A stretch of DNA of 64,000 nucleotides from positions 310,001 to 374,000 of the forward strand of contig NZ_PYWI01000002.1 in assembly GCF_003049575.1 (NCBI RefSeq). The letters are read 5' to 3'. A program made the translations under genes and the position numbers. Every line of letters starts with the position of its first letter. Position 1 is the stretch's first letter. Shown here one piece after another: positions 1-8,411 of the stretch. The notes under the pieces were generated by a model. It searched no databases, was not told where the DNA came from, and worked only from the letters and a program-made list of their open reading frames with translations. The DNA is from Lysinibacillus parviboronicapiens. GTDB taxonomy: Bacteria > Bacillota > Bacilli > Bacillales_A > Planococcaceae.

Positions 1-290
1 CCCCAGAAGATTTTTTGGTCAATAGAACGATATAATTCAAAAATAGCTTCTTCAATTGTTTTCCCTTTTGCATACCCAACCTCAGTAGGTACAATGTCTG
101 GATTTGGTTGTTCAGATTTTGCTAAATCGGCAAAGTTAATAATTTGCAAATACACCTCATACTGATTATCGTTAAAGTCGACACCTACTGCATTAATATA
201 ATACATTCTTTGGGGTTCAGTAGTATCCCAGCAACCCGTTAAAAATATAGTAAAAATTATCATTATTAGAAATGCAATTTTATTTCTCAT
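1..290 (-). CDS. Ger(x)C (GerAC-type) spore germination lipoprotein, 5' part only
   Basis: The first 96 codons of a gene that runs off the left edge. The N-terminus is a lipoprotein signal: a hydrophobic stretch ends in the lipobox IFLTGC, with Cys20 as the predicted lipidated residue. It is followed by WDTTEPQRMYYINAVGVDF, the signature start of GerAC/Ger(x)C subunits of nutrient germinant receptors (usually GCWD then E, then an xAxGxDxD-like stretch). Such proteins sit on the outer face of the spore inner membrane beside the A and B receptor subunits. The start ATG at 290 has a GGAG-type ribosome site at 291-299. The A and B partners are not in the window. Family assignment is firm; the specific receptor cannot be named. 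Confidence 0.85.
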   Translation of the reverse strand, partial: MRNKIAFLIMIIFTIFLTGCWDTTEPQRMYYINAVGVDFNDNQYEVYLQIINFADLAKSEQPNPDIVPTEVGYAKGKTIEEAIFELYRSIDQKIFW

Positions 291-303
291 TTTATCTCCG
301 TTA

Positions 304-793
304 AACCGAGGTGTGAATTTTATACTGTTAGCCTAGACAAAAGTGTATTTTAATAAACTCGTTTGAGTGATTTAATCTTTTAGTGTTTCGTGCTTTTATC
401 CACATGAAAACTAGTAGGAGGTATTATTACAGTAATGGAGCAGTTTTGCTTAAGTAGGAAATTAAATTTTATATAGTGAATGAAAAATAAAATCTCAAAG
501 GATGAAAGTAATGGTTATCTTGCAAACTAAAGGTTATATGTAAGACAATATCGAGAAGATGATATACACGCTTAATAATACTATAAGTAACGCTTATTAA
601 AGTGATAAAAGATAAGGGGAAAATTGGAATGAGATAGAATAAGTATGAATCAACTAAAAAGCGCTTTAATCCTTTATGATTAAGGGATTGAAGCGTTTTT
701 TTGAGAATGCGTTAAACGATTTATCATCCTTCATGAAATCCTTAATCATTTAGAATATTTTGTATAAAATTCGGCAATGAATAGGTGTAAAAT
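304..793. other. gene-free stretch
   Basis: About 490 bases between the divergent germination gene and a small plus-strand ORF. I find no ORF with a convincing ribosome site. The only clear structure is the hairpin at 656-702. The rest is AT-rich sequence that presumably holds the promoters of the flanking genes. Confidence 0.6.
656..702. terminator. rho-independent terminator-like hairpin
   Basis: An A-run, then a stem with arms GCGCTTTAATCCTT and AAGGGATTGAAGC (G-T pairs allowed), a short loop, and a run of seven T. Because A precedes and T follows, it could act on both strands. No gene ends directly before it. Confidence 0.6.
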
Positions 794-808
794 GAAGGGG
801 TGGTAGTG

Positions 809-1009
809 ATGGAATTTTATAAGGATAAAGAAATTTACTGCTACAGCTGTCGTAAAAAAACTTTATTTACATGTAAAGACAAGCATAAAAAAAGTGGTGT
901 AGACAGTCATTGTAGTGAATGTTCTGGGATTTGGTTTGAATGGCAAAATCGAGCGGTAGAGCGAGAAATGGAAAAGTGGATTGAATATAATCAAGGGCTT
1001 GCAAATTAA
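809..1009 (+). CDS. small hypothetical protein with paired Cys motifs
   Basis: A 66-residue protein from ATG 809. A GAAGGGG-like ribosome site at 794-800 gives better spacing to this ATG than to the in-frame GTG codons at 800 or 806. It contains CYSC near the N-terminus and CSEC about 30 residues later, a CxxC-x(n)-CxxC arrangement typical of small zinc ribbons, followed by a Trp-rich, charged C-terminus. Metal binding is inferred from spacing only, and no function can be named. It stands alone between intergenic repeats. Confidence 0.5.
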   Translation: MEFYKDKEIYCYSCRKKTLFTCKDKHKKSGVDSHCSECSGIWFEWQNRAVEREMEKWIEYNQGLAN

Positions 1010-1069
1010 ATCGATATCTATTTTCACAATAAAAAAGTATAATTGAAGCTATTTACTTGTAGAATCGAC

Positions 1070-1275
1070 TCCTATGTAAAAGTTGATTGGAACGAAGGGC
1101 GGTGACTCCTACGAAAAAAGCGGGAAAGTCGAGAACCTGGTCTAAAGCTCGCTCCTGCCTGTGGAAAGTGTCCGCCTGTTTTAGAAATCAACGGTTTCAT
1201 CTAAATTTATTGTAAAAGAAAAAACTGTAGGCAAACTCAATTTTTACTGAGTCTGTCTACAGTCTGAGGTATCCT
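1070..1275. repeat. dispersed intergenic repeat, copy 1
   Basis: Non-coding stretch starting near GTTGATTGGAACGAAGGGCG and including AAAGTGTCCGCCTG and GAAATCAACGGTTTCATCTA. It ends with an imperfect hairpin whose arms are CTGTAGGCAAACTCA and TGAGTCTGTCTACAG. The right half recurs at 30850-31105 with the same order of blocks (GTGTCCG, GAAATCAACGG, TTCAT, GAGTCTGTC, CAGTCTGA). Such palindromic intergenic repeats are common in this group of Bacillaceae. Confidence 0.6.
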
Positions 1276-1296
1276 AATGAAAGGATGCCTTTTTTG
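1268..1296 (+). terminator. terminator hairpin
   Basis: Stem GGTATCC / GGATGCC with an 8-base loop, followed by a T-run on the plus strand. It probably ends transcription from the small gene at 809 or from the repeat before it reaches the convergent cold-shock gene. Confidence 0.6.
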
Positions 1297-1314
1297 TATG
1301 GTGATAATTAGAAA

Positions 1315-1518
1315 TTAAAGTTTTACGATGTTTGTAGCTTGTGGTCCACGTTGGCCGTCTTCTACTGAGAATTCAACTTTTTGACCTTCGTCAAGTGATT
1401 TGAAACCGTCACCTTGGATAGCTGAGAAGTGAGCGAATACATCGTTTCCGCCTTCTACTTCGATGAATCCAAAACCTTTTTCTGCGTTAAACCATTTTAC
1501 TGTACCTTGTTGTGTCAT
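1315..1518 (-). CDS. cold-shock protein (CspA/CspB family)
   Basis: A 67-residue single cold-shock domain, the usual length for the family. RNP1 (KGFGFIEV) and RNP2 (DVFAHFSAI), the single-strand nucleic-acid binding motifs, are intact, and the N-terminal [14 protein letters not shown] is canonical. Such proteins act as RNA chaperones in the cytoplasm. The start chosen is the ATG of MTQQG because GGAGGTC sits 7 bases upstream; a longer in-frame ATG at 1533 overlaps that ribosome site. Upstream lies a strong terminator-like hairpin (1574-1631) that may act in the leader. Confidence 0.95.
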   Translation of the reverse strand: MTQQGTVKWFNAEKGFGFIEVEGGNDVFAHFSAIQGDGFKSLDEGQKVEFSVEDGQRGPQATNIVKL

Positions 1519-1573
1519 TTGAATGACCTCCATTAATTGTATTAAATAATATCATAAACTTCAAAAGAAAAAA

Positions 1574-1631
1574 ATTCACATATTACAAAAAGTATCGAAC
1601 AAAACATGATTACTCTTTGTAATATGTGAAT
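1574..1631 (-). promoter_or_regulatory. terminator-like hairpin in the cold-shock gene leader
   Basis: A perfect 16-bp inverted repeat: ATTCACATATTACAAA at 1574-1589 and its exact complement at 1616-1631, with a 26-base loop. On the minus strand it is followed by a T-rich run, so it has the form of an intrinsic terminator placed 56 bases before the cold-shock start codon. It is either an attenuator/thermosensitive leader or the terminator of a lost upstream gene. Confidence 0.5.
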
Positions 1632-1674
1632 TCATTGATTCTTTGCAAACGATGTTATTAAATTTATTATATCA

Positions 1675-1749
1675 CTAAAAATCGTATTTGTCTAGTACTG
1701 AATCGAAATCTTTCGTGAGGCCCATATTGCTAAGTAATTCATGCGCCAT
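1675..1749 (-). pseudogene. possible C-terminal gene remnant
   Basis: In the gene-free stretch 1640-2068 the minus strand can be read as 24 protein-like residues (MAHELLSNMGLTKDF and onward, ending LDKYDF) before a stop. The frame is closed just upstream by a stop and no ribosome site precedes the ATG. It may be the tail of a decayed gene. I do not recognise the parent, and chance is a real alternative. Confidence 0.2.
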
Positions 1750-1969
1750 GCAAAAACCTTACGACCCCTCATTTACTCCGCAACCAGCGCAGGATGACGG
1801 CAAGGCTACTTAAACTTCAATCCTCCCGTATACACCAAAAGATTAGCAAGAATATGGTTAAAGTAACATATAGAGGAAACCATCGTGATCATACAATTTT
1901 TAGCTGGGAAGGGGGCCAATGTAGTCTGGCTCTAAATTTTGTAGGGAAAATAAAGTTTTTAGAAACACG

Positions 1970-2006
1970 ATAACCATCTATCAGTTGCTCTTTGATAGAT
2001 GGTTAT
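1970..2006 (-). terminator. perfect 14-bp hairpin downstream of the SET-domain gene
   Basis: ATAACCATCTATCA and TGATAGATGGTTAT with a 9-base loop, 62 bases beyond the stop of the minus-strand SET gene. The T-run is weak on both strands, so it could be a poor terminator or an RNA-stabilising stem. Confidence 0.45.
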
Positions 2007-2068
2007 AAATTGTTTTTCAATACTACATTTTGGCAGATAAACCGCTAAAGATTCACGATAATATCCTT

Positions 2069-2446
2069 TTAGTCCTGGTTAAACCACAATTCTTCTTTGT
2101 CATCAACGTCCCCATTATAATTAATTAAAATTTCATCTCCTGCTTTGATATCTGTATAAGCATAGAAGTCAAAGGTGTGATTTTTAAAATTAATTTCATA
2201 CGTTGCATTAGGTTCATAAGAATGATTAAACAACATTCCGTACCCTAGAAGGATAGCAGAATGGTTTATTCCATATTCAAATGCGTAATCAGCGAGAAGT
2301 GTTTGCTCAATGTATTGGTGTTGGTCATTTGGATAAGAAATGACAGGTGCTTCATGTAAAAGCGCTCCTTTTTTAATATCACATGTAGCAAATACCCCTC
2401 TATTGAATTCTCCATCACTTAATGGAGATGTTTTTACCTCAATCAT
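2069..2446 (-). CDS. SET-domain protein
   Basis: A 125-residue compact SET domain. The N-terminal RGVFATCDIKKGALLHE matches SET motif I. MLFNHSYEPNATY is the NHS motif that forms the S-adenosylmethionine/knot region, and DIKAGDEILINYNGD is the C-terminal GEEL-x-Y-like motif. SET proteins methylate lysines; bacterial short SET proteins also include inactive forms, and the substrate is unknown. A GGAGAACA-like ribosome site precedes the ATG. It stands alone. Confidence 0.8.
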   Translation of the reverse strand: MIEVKTSPLSDGEFNRGVFATCDIKKGALLHEAPVISYPNDQHQYIEQTLLADYAFEYGINHSAILLGYGMLFNHSYEPNATYEINFKNHTFDFYAYTDIKAGDEILINYNGDVDDKEELWFNQD

Positions 2447-2743
2447 ATTGTTCTCCTACTCATTAAAAAAATTTTCTTTCTAAGAATAACATTAATTTGA
2501 ACTTTGGGCTCTATTTTTTGAAAAGAAACTTTGCAATACGTCTGTAAGGATGTAGTTGCTCACTATTTCTTTGCACACAGCCAATCCTTTAAGGTTTTGG
2601 TTTTAATGCCAATTCGCATAGTAGATTCGTTTTGTAATGGAAAGACAGCTGCTACGTGTTAGAACATTTTCACTAGCTTTTACTATGCAATCCCCAAAAT
2701 TTATCTAAGAATTGTGGGCTCTATCTCTTTTTGAGTGCATGTA

Positions 2744-3748
2744 TCAAACTTCTTCTTGAAAATAGATTTTATAAAACTTTCGATTGGTTGTTTCATCATA
2801 GCCGACTTCAATCAATTCATGTACTTGTTCGATATCACGAACGTTCACTTGTATTTCTATAGTAGAATCGAGTTTAATTTTACGCTTATAGCTTTTTTCT
2901 GCTTTTGCAATCGCGCTCTCAGAAATAACTGTTTCATAGGGTTTTACCGTATTGACAATGATATCTTTTTGTACAGGCTCTGCTTTTTCAAAGACTGTTT
3001 CAATATAATCATTCACTTGGAATTCTTCTTCACTTCTAAAATAATCGAGGGTTTTATTTAAAAATCCTAATTTCTCGGTATTGGTAAAGCTCTCTTCTTT
3101 TAAAATATATTTTTTACACTCTGTTAACGCTAAATTCGTTTTATGATAATGTTCATCCGCTACCTTAATCTTTAAAAAGCGCTCTTGCCAGTAGACAACA
3201 TCTTCTTTCTTTTTTGTTTTCATAAAGACAGCGGGTGCTTTGTCAGGCCCCATATCCACGATGACGGCCATATTATTGATTCTTTTAACATTAATACCGT
3301 CAATACCATTGACAATCATTTTATTTTGCTCGTTTTTCACATCTAAAAATATTTCTTTTTCATCAATTTTTACAATAGCAATGACCTTAGTTACATCTGT
3401 AGACATAAAACAATTTTCGAATAGGCCAATAAATAATTCTCCACTTTTAATTTGAGGATGCCCAGAGGCACTATGTAAGTGTATGGCGATATTTTTCGAT
3501 TGTTCAAGAAAACTATTCTCTTGATCGAAAATAGACATTACATATGTATACACTTCATTTAACCCTATATCTGTTTCGTGAAAAAATTCATATTGTTGCT
3601 CCATATCAAGTTTGTTAAATGCTAATTGTGTAAAGGCGGCCTCTAGCATGACTTCGGGCTGAGAGAAAGTCTCTTCACCTAAAATAAGCGTATCACTTAC
3701 TTGATGGACAACATATTTTGCTAATTTACTATCACTTACTTCTAACAT
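2744..3748 (-). CDS. nucleoid-associated protein, NdpA/YejK-like (NA37)
   Basis: A 334-residue soluble protein. Its order of features (N-terminal HQV, a central SGELFIGLFENC strand, FLDVKNEQNKMIVNGIDGINVKRI and a WQERFLKIKVADEHYHKTN segment, then a helical C-terminal half) resembles the NA37 family of nucleoid-associated proteins found in Firmicutes. I assign it by overall pattern, not by a unique motif. The ATG start at 3748 is preferred because GAAGGTGA lies just upstream; an in-frame GTG three codons earlier overlaps that ribosome site. It is monocistronic, and the exact role is unknown. Confidence 0.6.
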   Translation of the reverse strand: MLEVSDSKLAKYVVHQVSDTLILGEETFSQPEVMLEAAFTQLAFNKLDMEQQYEFFHETDIGLNEVYTYVMSIFDQENSFLEQSKNIAIHLHSASGHPQIKSGELFIGLFENCFMSTDVTKVIAIVKIDEKEIFLDVKNEQNKMIVNGIDGINVKRINNMAVIVDMGPDKAPAVFMKTKKKEDVVYWQERFLKIKVADEHYHKTNLALTECKKYILKEESFTNTEKLGFLNKTLDYFRSEEEFQVNDYIETVFEKAEPVQKDIIVNTVKPYETVISESAIAKAEKSYKRKIKLDSTIEIQVNVRDIEQVHELIEVGYDETTNRKFYKIYFQEEV

Positions 3749-4176
3749 GGTCTTCACCTTCTATTATTAGTTATAGATAATTTACCATACCACACTGGGC
3801 ACAATATTTTCATGTATTTTATATATAGTAATAATAATATTAAATGGGAATCAATAGGAGGTTTTATAGTTTGAGAGTGCTGTTATGGAGACTTTAGCGT
3901 TTCTATCCGTCTTTTTGACTGTTTTGGCACAATCAATTTACATGTAAAGTTAAGTGAATCAGAAAAGAACGCAAAAGATAAAGACTCCTGCGTTTTTCTT
4001 TTTATTTTGTTTAGTAAAATCAACATACCTAATTCAAATATACAATGGTTGCAAAATCTTTGGAGGACATGAAAGATTTGGATAACTAGACGTTCGTAAT
4101 CATCAAACATACGATACAAATTCGAGGTCATTAACAAGAGGATGTAGTGTCTATAATGTTTAACTCCTATCTTTTA
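3749..4176. other. gene-poor stretch with one hairpin
   Basis: About 430 bases between two minus-strand genes. At 3968-4005 AACGCA and TGCGTT form a weak stem followed by TTTCTTTTT on the plus strand. An open frame on the minus strand at 3883-4137 has no ribosome site and a composition unlike neighbouring genes, so I do not call it. Confidence 0.5.
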
Positions 4177-4281
4177 TTATCGATCATATTCATAGTCATA
4201 AGGAACATCTCTATTTCCACATCCAACAAGAAGTAATGATAAAGTTAAGAATATAAACATACTTACAAAAAACTTTTTCAT
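4177..4281 (-). CDS. very small putative lipoprotein (34 aa)
   Basis: MKKFFVSMFIFLTLSLLLVG is followed by Cys21 and then an acidic, Tyr-rich tail of 13 residues (GNRDVPYDYEYDR). The N-terminus is a textbook type II signal peptide with lipobox LLVGC. A GGGAG ribosome site lies 9 bases before the ATG. After lipidation the mature part would be only 14 residues. No function is known to me. Small lipoproteins of this form occur as toxin-antitoxin peptides, membrane regulators or export by-products, and nothing here decides among them. Confidence 0.65.
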   Translation of the reverse strand: MKKFFVSMFIFLTLSLLLVGCGNRDVPYDYEYDR

Positions 4282-4485
4282 TTCATAAACACTCCCTTGA
4301 ATTAATTATCCTTTTTATACACATTTTATAATAATTATAGTGTAAGTGTATGATATTAATAAGTACATAATTAAAATATTTTCTATTAATGTTAACCCCT
4401 AAAGACGCGTTCTTTAGCGTAAGTAATGGTTTGTATTTCCCTTTTTAAGGATAGACTGATATCGAATAAAAGGAGGGATAGGCAA

Positions 4486-4899
4486 TTGTTACAATTTGAA
4501 TCAAATATTGTAGGAAAACAAATAGGATTTGGTTATTTACGCGATCATATTGAAAGGCATGGTTTTACAATCGGAGGTAATTGGGATTATGACAAGGGTA
4601 GTTTCGATACGGTGTTATGGCGTGAGGCAGGCGAAACAATCTATTTACGGGTACCTTTTATCGTAACAGAGGGCGAGTTGGATTTTTATGATGCGCAGAT
4701 TCGCTTTCAGACCCCTTTTGTCATCAAACATGTAACCAACGTAGGCTTAGATTATGATGAGGGTTCACTGCTAGATGCTACGGGAGCTAGTCAATTCCAA
4801 GCCCCACTTGATAAAGATGCTCAAATCCATAATAAAAGTAAGTGGATCCATGCGGGTGAAAAGGTAGTAGAAGAAAAAGTTTTGCCCTTTTTTCATTAA
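4486..4899 (+). CDS. YugN-like family protein
   Basis: A 137-residue soluble protein of unknown biochemical function, matching the Bacillus YugN family in length and pattern: an N-terminal helix with GYLRDHIERHGFTIGGNWDYD, then SFD, YLRVPF and a DAQIRFQTPFVIKHVTNVGLDYD stretch. The TTG at 4486 is chosen as start because AAAGGAGGG lies 9 bases upstream; an upstream in-frame ATG would add 20 residues without a ribosome site. A terminator follows at 4921. It is flanked by unrelated single genes. Confidence 0.75.
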   Translation: MLQFESNIVGKQIGFGYLRDHIERHGFTIGGNWDYDKGSFDTVLWREAGETIYLRVPFIVTEGELDFYDAQIRFQTPFVIKHVTNVGLDYDEGSLLDATGASQFQAPLDKDAQIHNKSKWIHAGEKVVEEKVLPFFH

Positions 4900-4920
4900 A
4901 TAAAAAGATTGTCATTTTTA

Positions 4921-4951
4921 GGGTCACACTAATATGGAGGTGTGGCTTTTT
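4921..4951 (+). terminator. terminator after the YugN-like gene
   Basis: GGTCACAC and GTGTGGCT pair (with G-T pairs) around a short loop and are followed by TTTTT. Confidence 0.65.
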
Positions 4952-5125
4952 GCATGTAGCCGTTTGAAAAATGATGAAATAAATAGCGAAATGACTCTAA
5001 TGATTGCAAGTCTTTGGACCTCCTTGACGATTGGTTCTATATAATCAAAAGTTAAAAACTAATTGTCAGAAAATATTACCAATATTATAATAGGGATAAC
5101 TAATACTATTATATGGGGTGAGTTT

Positions 5126-5287
5126 ATGGGAAAAGCAGTTAGTAATGATTTTCTATTTTCGTATCAAAAATTGCAACATGAACGACTCATCGACAGAAAA
5201 GAAGAGTATTTAGAAGTGCTTGAAAAAACGAAAGTTGAAGGCGAAATTTTAGAATTTGATAGTATAATAGAAGAGGCGCCTGAGTGA
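5126..5287 (+). CDS. small hypothetical protein (53 aa)
   Basis: MGKAVSNDFLFSYQKLQHER and then an acidic, helical C-terminus rich in Glu and Lys. The start is ATG 5126 with GGGGTGAG 4 bases upstream. An upstream in-frame ATG at 5063 has no ribosome site and would add a Ile/Asn-rich stretch that does not look coding. The stop codon lies inside a strong terminator (5268-5312). The product is predicted soluble and amphipathic; I do not recognise a family. Confidence 0.5.
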   Translation: MGKAVSNDFLFSYQKLQHERLIDRKEEYLEVLEKTKVEGEILEFDSIIEEAPE

Positions 5288-5312
5288 CGTCTTCTTCTTT
5301 TTTTTTTTGATG
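5268..5312 (+). terminator. terminator overlapping a stop codon
   Basis: AGAAGAGGCG pairs with CGTCTTCTTCT around TGA GTGA, followed by a run of 11 T. It sits between convergent genes and ends the small gene at 5126. Confidence 0.75.
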
Positions 5313-5370
5313 GTAGTGGCTTTTGAGCAGTTACTAGAGTGATGTCGATATTTAATGAAAGGTGCATTTA

Positions 5371-5835
5371 TTAATCGATAATTGGTAATTTCTTATTTTC
5401 AACCCAATCTACAATAAATTTTTTTTGGCGGGGATTTAAATTTAGAGGTAAATCTTTCCTTTGAAAAAATCGATGTGCTTTACTTTCTTCGCTCTTTTGT
5501 TTTAAATCGCCCTGAAAATCTGAGGTTTTAAAAATAATTTGCACACTAAATACTTTATCTTTGTTGGGATATTCCACAAAGCAAGTTTTTCCTGAGTAAA
5601 TACCATATAACTGTAAGTTATGAACCACTAATCCAGTTTCTTCGAATACCTCTCTCGTCGCTGTTTGTTCAAATGATTCTCCTATTTCCATCACACCACC
5701 AGGGATACACCAATTATCTTCGTCTGCACGATGCTGCAGGAGGATTTTTTCATTACTTTCTATAATAACTCCACAGCCAACAGTAAAAAGTGTTTCGTGA
5801 CCAATAAAACTCCGCATCTGTTTTACATAATTCAT
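5371..5835 (-). CDS. Nudix hydrolase
   Basis: A 154-residue Nudix fold protein that hydrolyses a nucleoside diphosphate linked to another moiety. The Nudix box is complete (GGVMEIGESFEQTATREVFE and then ETGL), giving the G-x5-E-x7-REUxEExGU metal-binding signature at about residues 58-80. LLQHRADEDNWCIPGG directly precedes it. The substrate cannot be told from sequence. Start ATG 5835 has only a weak GAG ribosome site; a TTG at 5844 is the alternative. A second Nudix gene lies upstream on the same strand, 73 bases away. Confidence 0.88.
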   Translation of the reverse strand: MNYVKQMRSFIGHETLFTVGCGVIIESNEKILLQHRADEDNWCIPGGVMEIGESFEQTATREVFEETGLVVHNLQLYGIYSGKTCFVEYPNKDKVFSVQIIFKTSDFQGDLKQKSEESKAHRFFQRKDLPLNLNPRQKKFIVDWVENKKLPIID

Positions 5836-5907
5836 CGTATGCAACTCGATTCTTTGTTAAAATTTTACCTATTCATTTTATGTCTCTATTATACGCAATC
5901 TGAAGCA

Positions 5908-6321
5908 TTATATCGTTCCTTCGTTACTGTAAAAAGCAAGGTGTTCTAAAAGTTTGTCAAGTCCTTGTGAATAGTAAGGCATTCGATAATTGGCCGTGTC
6001 CATAGCTGTCCATTCGATGTGAGAAATTTCATGTGGCAATGTTATTTCTTCTGCACCAGCCACAATCTGGGCTTCAAATGTAAAAAATAAAGCATGGTGA
6101 TTTCTCTTTGTAAACTTTGCTTCATTTACTGCTAGTAGGCTTCCAATTGTCACTTTATAGCCAGTTTCTTCAAAGGTTTCACGAATTACTGCTTCCGTTC
6201 GCGTTTCATTAACTTCAACTCTTCCACCAGGTAGTGACCAATGACCTTCATGATTATATACCATAAGAATTTCATTATCGATATTTTTAATGAATGCATA
6301 GACAACTTTTACTTCTTCCAA
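5908..6321 (-). CDS. Nudix hydrolase (second)
   Basis: A 137-residue Nudix protein. The Nudix box reads GGRVEVNETRTEAVIRETFE followed by ETGY, with all acidic metal ligands present. The core is preceded by YNHEGHWSLPGG. I chose the TTG at 6321 because GGGGGTC sits 4-5 bases upstream and the fold begins right after (EEVKVVYAFIKN). A longer frame up to 6495 exists but adds a Cys/Tyr-rich stretch unlike the family. It shares only the Nudix core with the neighbour at 5371, so recent duplication is not evident. Substrate unknown. Confidence 0.82.
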   Translation of the reverse strand: MEEVKVVYAFIKNIDNEILMVYNHEGHWSLPGGRVEVNETRTEAVIRETFEETGYKVTIGSLLAVNEAKFTKRNHHALFFTFEAQIVAGAEEITLPHEISHIEWTAMDTANYRMPYYSQGLDKLLEHLAFYSNEGTI

Positions 6322-6733
6322 TAGTGACCCCCTGTACTCCAGTTTCAATGATTTTTTTAATGATGACAAGCTCATTTTTAGCATACGATATAGCTCAAAT
6401 CCAATGCTCTTGTTATGAAGAACGTATTTTCTTTCGGTAACAGTTATATAAAGACAATGGATAAAATAAGCATGGGTAACACATGTAAAAACCAAATTTG
6501 ATGATTTTATTATTAAAATTCATATCTATTTTTTAATCACTCCATTAGGGTCTTGGTTTAAACATAGTGTAGGCCGATACTAAATATTATTTACAGTTTA
6601 TTGGAATTAAATTAGGAAGTAAAGTACCTTGAATTTATAGGTAAGATATATTTTAGAATAATGAGTGCCATGAAAAAAATTTTCACGTACAAACATGTGG
6701 ATGCTAAAAATAACATAGAAAGAGTGATGGTCG

Positions 6734-7825
6734 TTGAAGAGAGCCTTAGTTCTAATTATGCTTACAATATTTTTATTAGCAGGGTGTACGGCAACTAAGC
6801 AACAATCTATTAGTAAGGAGCCCGAAAACGTAGATCAGGGGGCTGGCGAGGTAGCTGATGTGGCATTAGAAGTCATTGCACAGAAACTAGCAACACCTTG
6901 GTCAATTGACAAAGTAGACAATACATTTTATGTATCAGAAAGACCAGGGCATATAGTGAAGATAGTCAATGGTGAACGACAAAGACAACGGGTGAAGCTA
7001 GAAAAAAATCTTGCGACAGCGTCAGAGGCAGGTTTATTAGGATTTGTTCTTGCTCCAGACTTTCTGCAATCGAATCGAGCATATGCCTATTATACGTATG
7101 TAGAAGGCACCAAACAATTTAACCGAATTATTATATTAAGACTTGAAGGGGATATCTGGAAGGAGGAACAATTGCTTGTCGATCATATTTTAAGTGGTTC
7201 CTACCATCATGGAGGAAGACTTGAAATTAGTCCAGATGGTAAACTATATGCAACTGTTGGGGATGCACGAGCCCCATCAATAGCACAGGCGCAAGATACG
7301 TTGGAAGGAAAAATTTTAAGAATGAATTTAGATGGATCGATACCAAGTGATAATCCATTTCCAAATTCTTATGTTTATAGTTACGGGCATCGTAATCCTC
7401 AAGGCATGGCATGGTCGACAGACGGCACATTATATGCTAGTGAACATGGCAATACTGCAAATGATGAGATAAACAGAATCGAAGCGGGGCACAATTATGG
7501 TTGGCCGATAATTGAAGGTTCCGAGCAACAAGAGGGGATGATAGCTCCACTGTTTACATCCGGAAATAACACTACTTGGGCACCTTCAGGCATGGATTAT
7601 TATGACGGTAAATTGTATGTTGCCGCATTAAAAGGAACAGCAGTTTTGGCATTTAATATAGAAAAAGGTGAACAAAGAAAAATAATTAGTGGACTAGGCA
7701 GAATTCGAGATATACTAGTTGATGGAAAGTACCTTTATTTTATTAGCAATAATACAGATGGACGGGGTTTTCCACAGGAAAGTGACGACAAATTGTATCG
7801 AATTCCATTGCTAATTTTAAAGTAA
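6734..7825 (+). CDS. PQQ-dependent sugar dehydrogenase-like lipoprotein (YliI/GDH-B family)
   Basis: A 363-residue exported lipoprotein (signal peptide with lipobox FLLAGC). The body is a six-bladed propeller of the soluble aldose sugar/sorbosone dehydrogenase family: LATPWSIDKVDN, YVSERPGHIVKI, YHHGGRLEISPDGKLYATVGD (the HHGG with the expected catalytic His), GKILRMNLDGSIPSDNPF, YSYGHRNPQGMAW and YASEHGN are its blade motifs. Such proteins oxidise sugars with PQQ bound, outside the membrane. No PQQ synthesis genes are nearby. It starts with TTG 6734. A universal stress gene follows after 18 bases and may be co-transcribed. Confidence 0.85.
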   Translation: MKRALVLIMLTIFLLAGCTATKQQSISKEPENVDQGAGEVADVALEVIAQKLATPWSIDKVDNTFYVSERPGHIVKIVNGERQRQRVKLEKNLATASEAGLLGFVLAPDFLQSNRAYAYYTYVEGTKQFNRIIILRLEGDIWKEEQLLVDHILSGSYHHGGRLEISPDGKLYATVGDARAPSIAQAQDTLEGKILRMNLDGSIPSDNPFPNSYVYSYGHRNPQGMAWSTDGTLYASEHGNTANDEINRIEAGHNYGWPIIEGSEQQEGMIAPLFTSGNNTTWAPSGMDYYDGKLYVAALKGTAVLAFNIEKGEQRKIISGLGRIRDILVDGKYLYFISNNTDGRGFPQESDDKLYRIPLLILK

Positions 7826-7843
7826 TTCACGAGGAGGATTATG

Positions 7844-8266
7844 ATGACGAAGAACTACACAAAAATCGCAGTAGCGATTGATTTTTCCGAACAGTCACTA
7901 AAAGCTTATGAACGCGCTGTAAGTATAGCACAGGAGGGCGGAGCGACTTTACAATTGGTCAATGTTGTTGATACGAAATCATTTGGGGCTATCACAGCAT
8001 ATGACTTAAAGTATGCAGAGAAACTGAAAGAGGAAAACCTTATCAAAATCGAGAAAATGAAAAATGAAGCGCAAGCACAAGGTGTAACGAATGTAGTAGT
8101 GACTGTAGAAACAGGTTCACCAAAAGTCGTTTTAACGCAGTTGCCTGAGGTTGAATTAATTGTATGTGGTGCTACAGGGTTAAATCAAATAGAAAAAATG
8201 GTACTCGGTTCAGTAGCAGAGCGCATTGTTCGCTTAGCGAAATGTGATGTGCTACTTGTTCGCTAA
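7844..8266 (+). CDS. universal stress protein (UspA family)
   Basis: A 140-residue single Usp domain. IAVAIDFSEQSLKAYERA opens the Rossmann-like fold. The C-terminal ATP-binding signature G-x2-G-x9-G-S is present as GATGLNQIEKMVLGSVAERI, ending in the family's CDVLLVR strand. It is cytoplasmic and typically dimeric; the physiological role is not resolved from sequence. GAGGAGG lies upstream; the second of two tandem ATG codons (7844) has the better spacing. Confidence 0.9.
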   Translation: MTKNYTKIAVAIDFSEQSLKAYERAVSIAQEGGATLQLVNVVDTKSFGAITAYDLKYAEKLKEENLIKIEKMKNEAQAQGVTNVVVTVETGSPKVVLTQLPEVELIVCGATGLNQIEKMVLGSVAERIVRLAKCDVLLVR

Positions 8267-8286
8267 TAGATATTATTTATAAAAAC

Positions 8287-8324
8287 AAGCTGTAAATCCT
8301 CGTCTAAACGAAGGTTTACAGCTT
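8287..8324 (+). terminator. hairpin downstream of the universal stress gene
   Basis: AAGCTGTAAA and TTTACAGCTT form a 10-bp stem extended inward by CCT/AGG pairs. No T-run follows, so termination may depend on the next hairpin (8368-8410). Confidence 0.5.
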
Positions 8325-8367
8325 ACAGACAGTTAGTTAGTTTCCTTATAGAAAACAAATTTTTGAT

Positions 8368-8410
8368 AAAAAAGCCAGTCTCCAAAATCATGGAAACTGG
8401 CTATTTTTGG
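8368..8410 (-). terminator. bidirectional terminator
   Basis: GCCAGTCTCC and GGAAACTGGC pair around ATCAT. On the minus strand a run of T follows the stem, directly downstream of the lipoprotein gene stop; on the plus strand ATTTTT follows. It separates two convergent genes. Confidence 0.75.
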
Positions 8411-8411
8411 G

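Noticed and set aside
3883-4137. 84-codon open frame on the minus strand
   Set aside because: No ribosome site, odd Phe/Cys/Leu-rich composition, and it spans a hairpin; not called as a gene.
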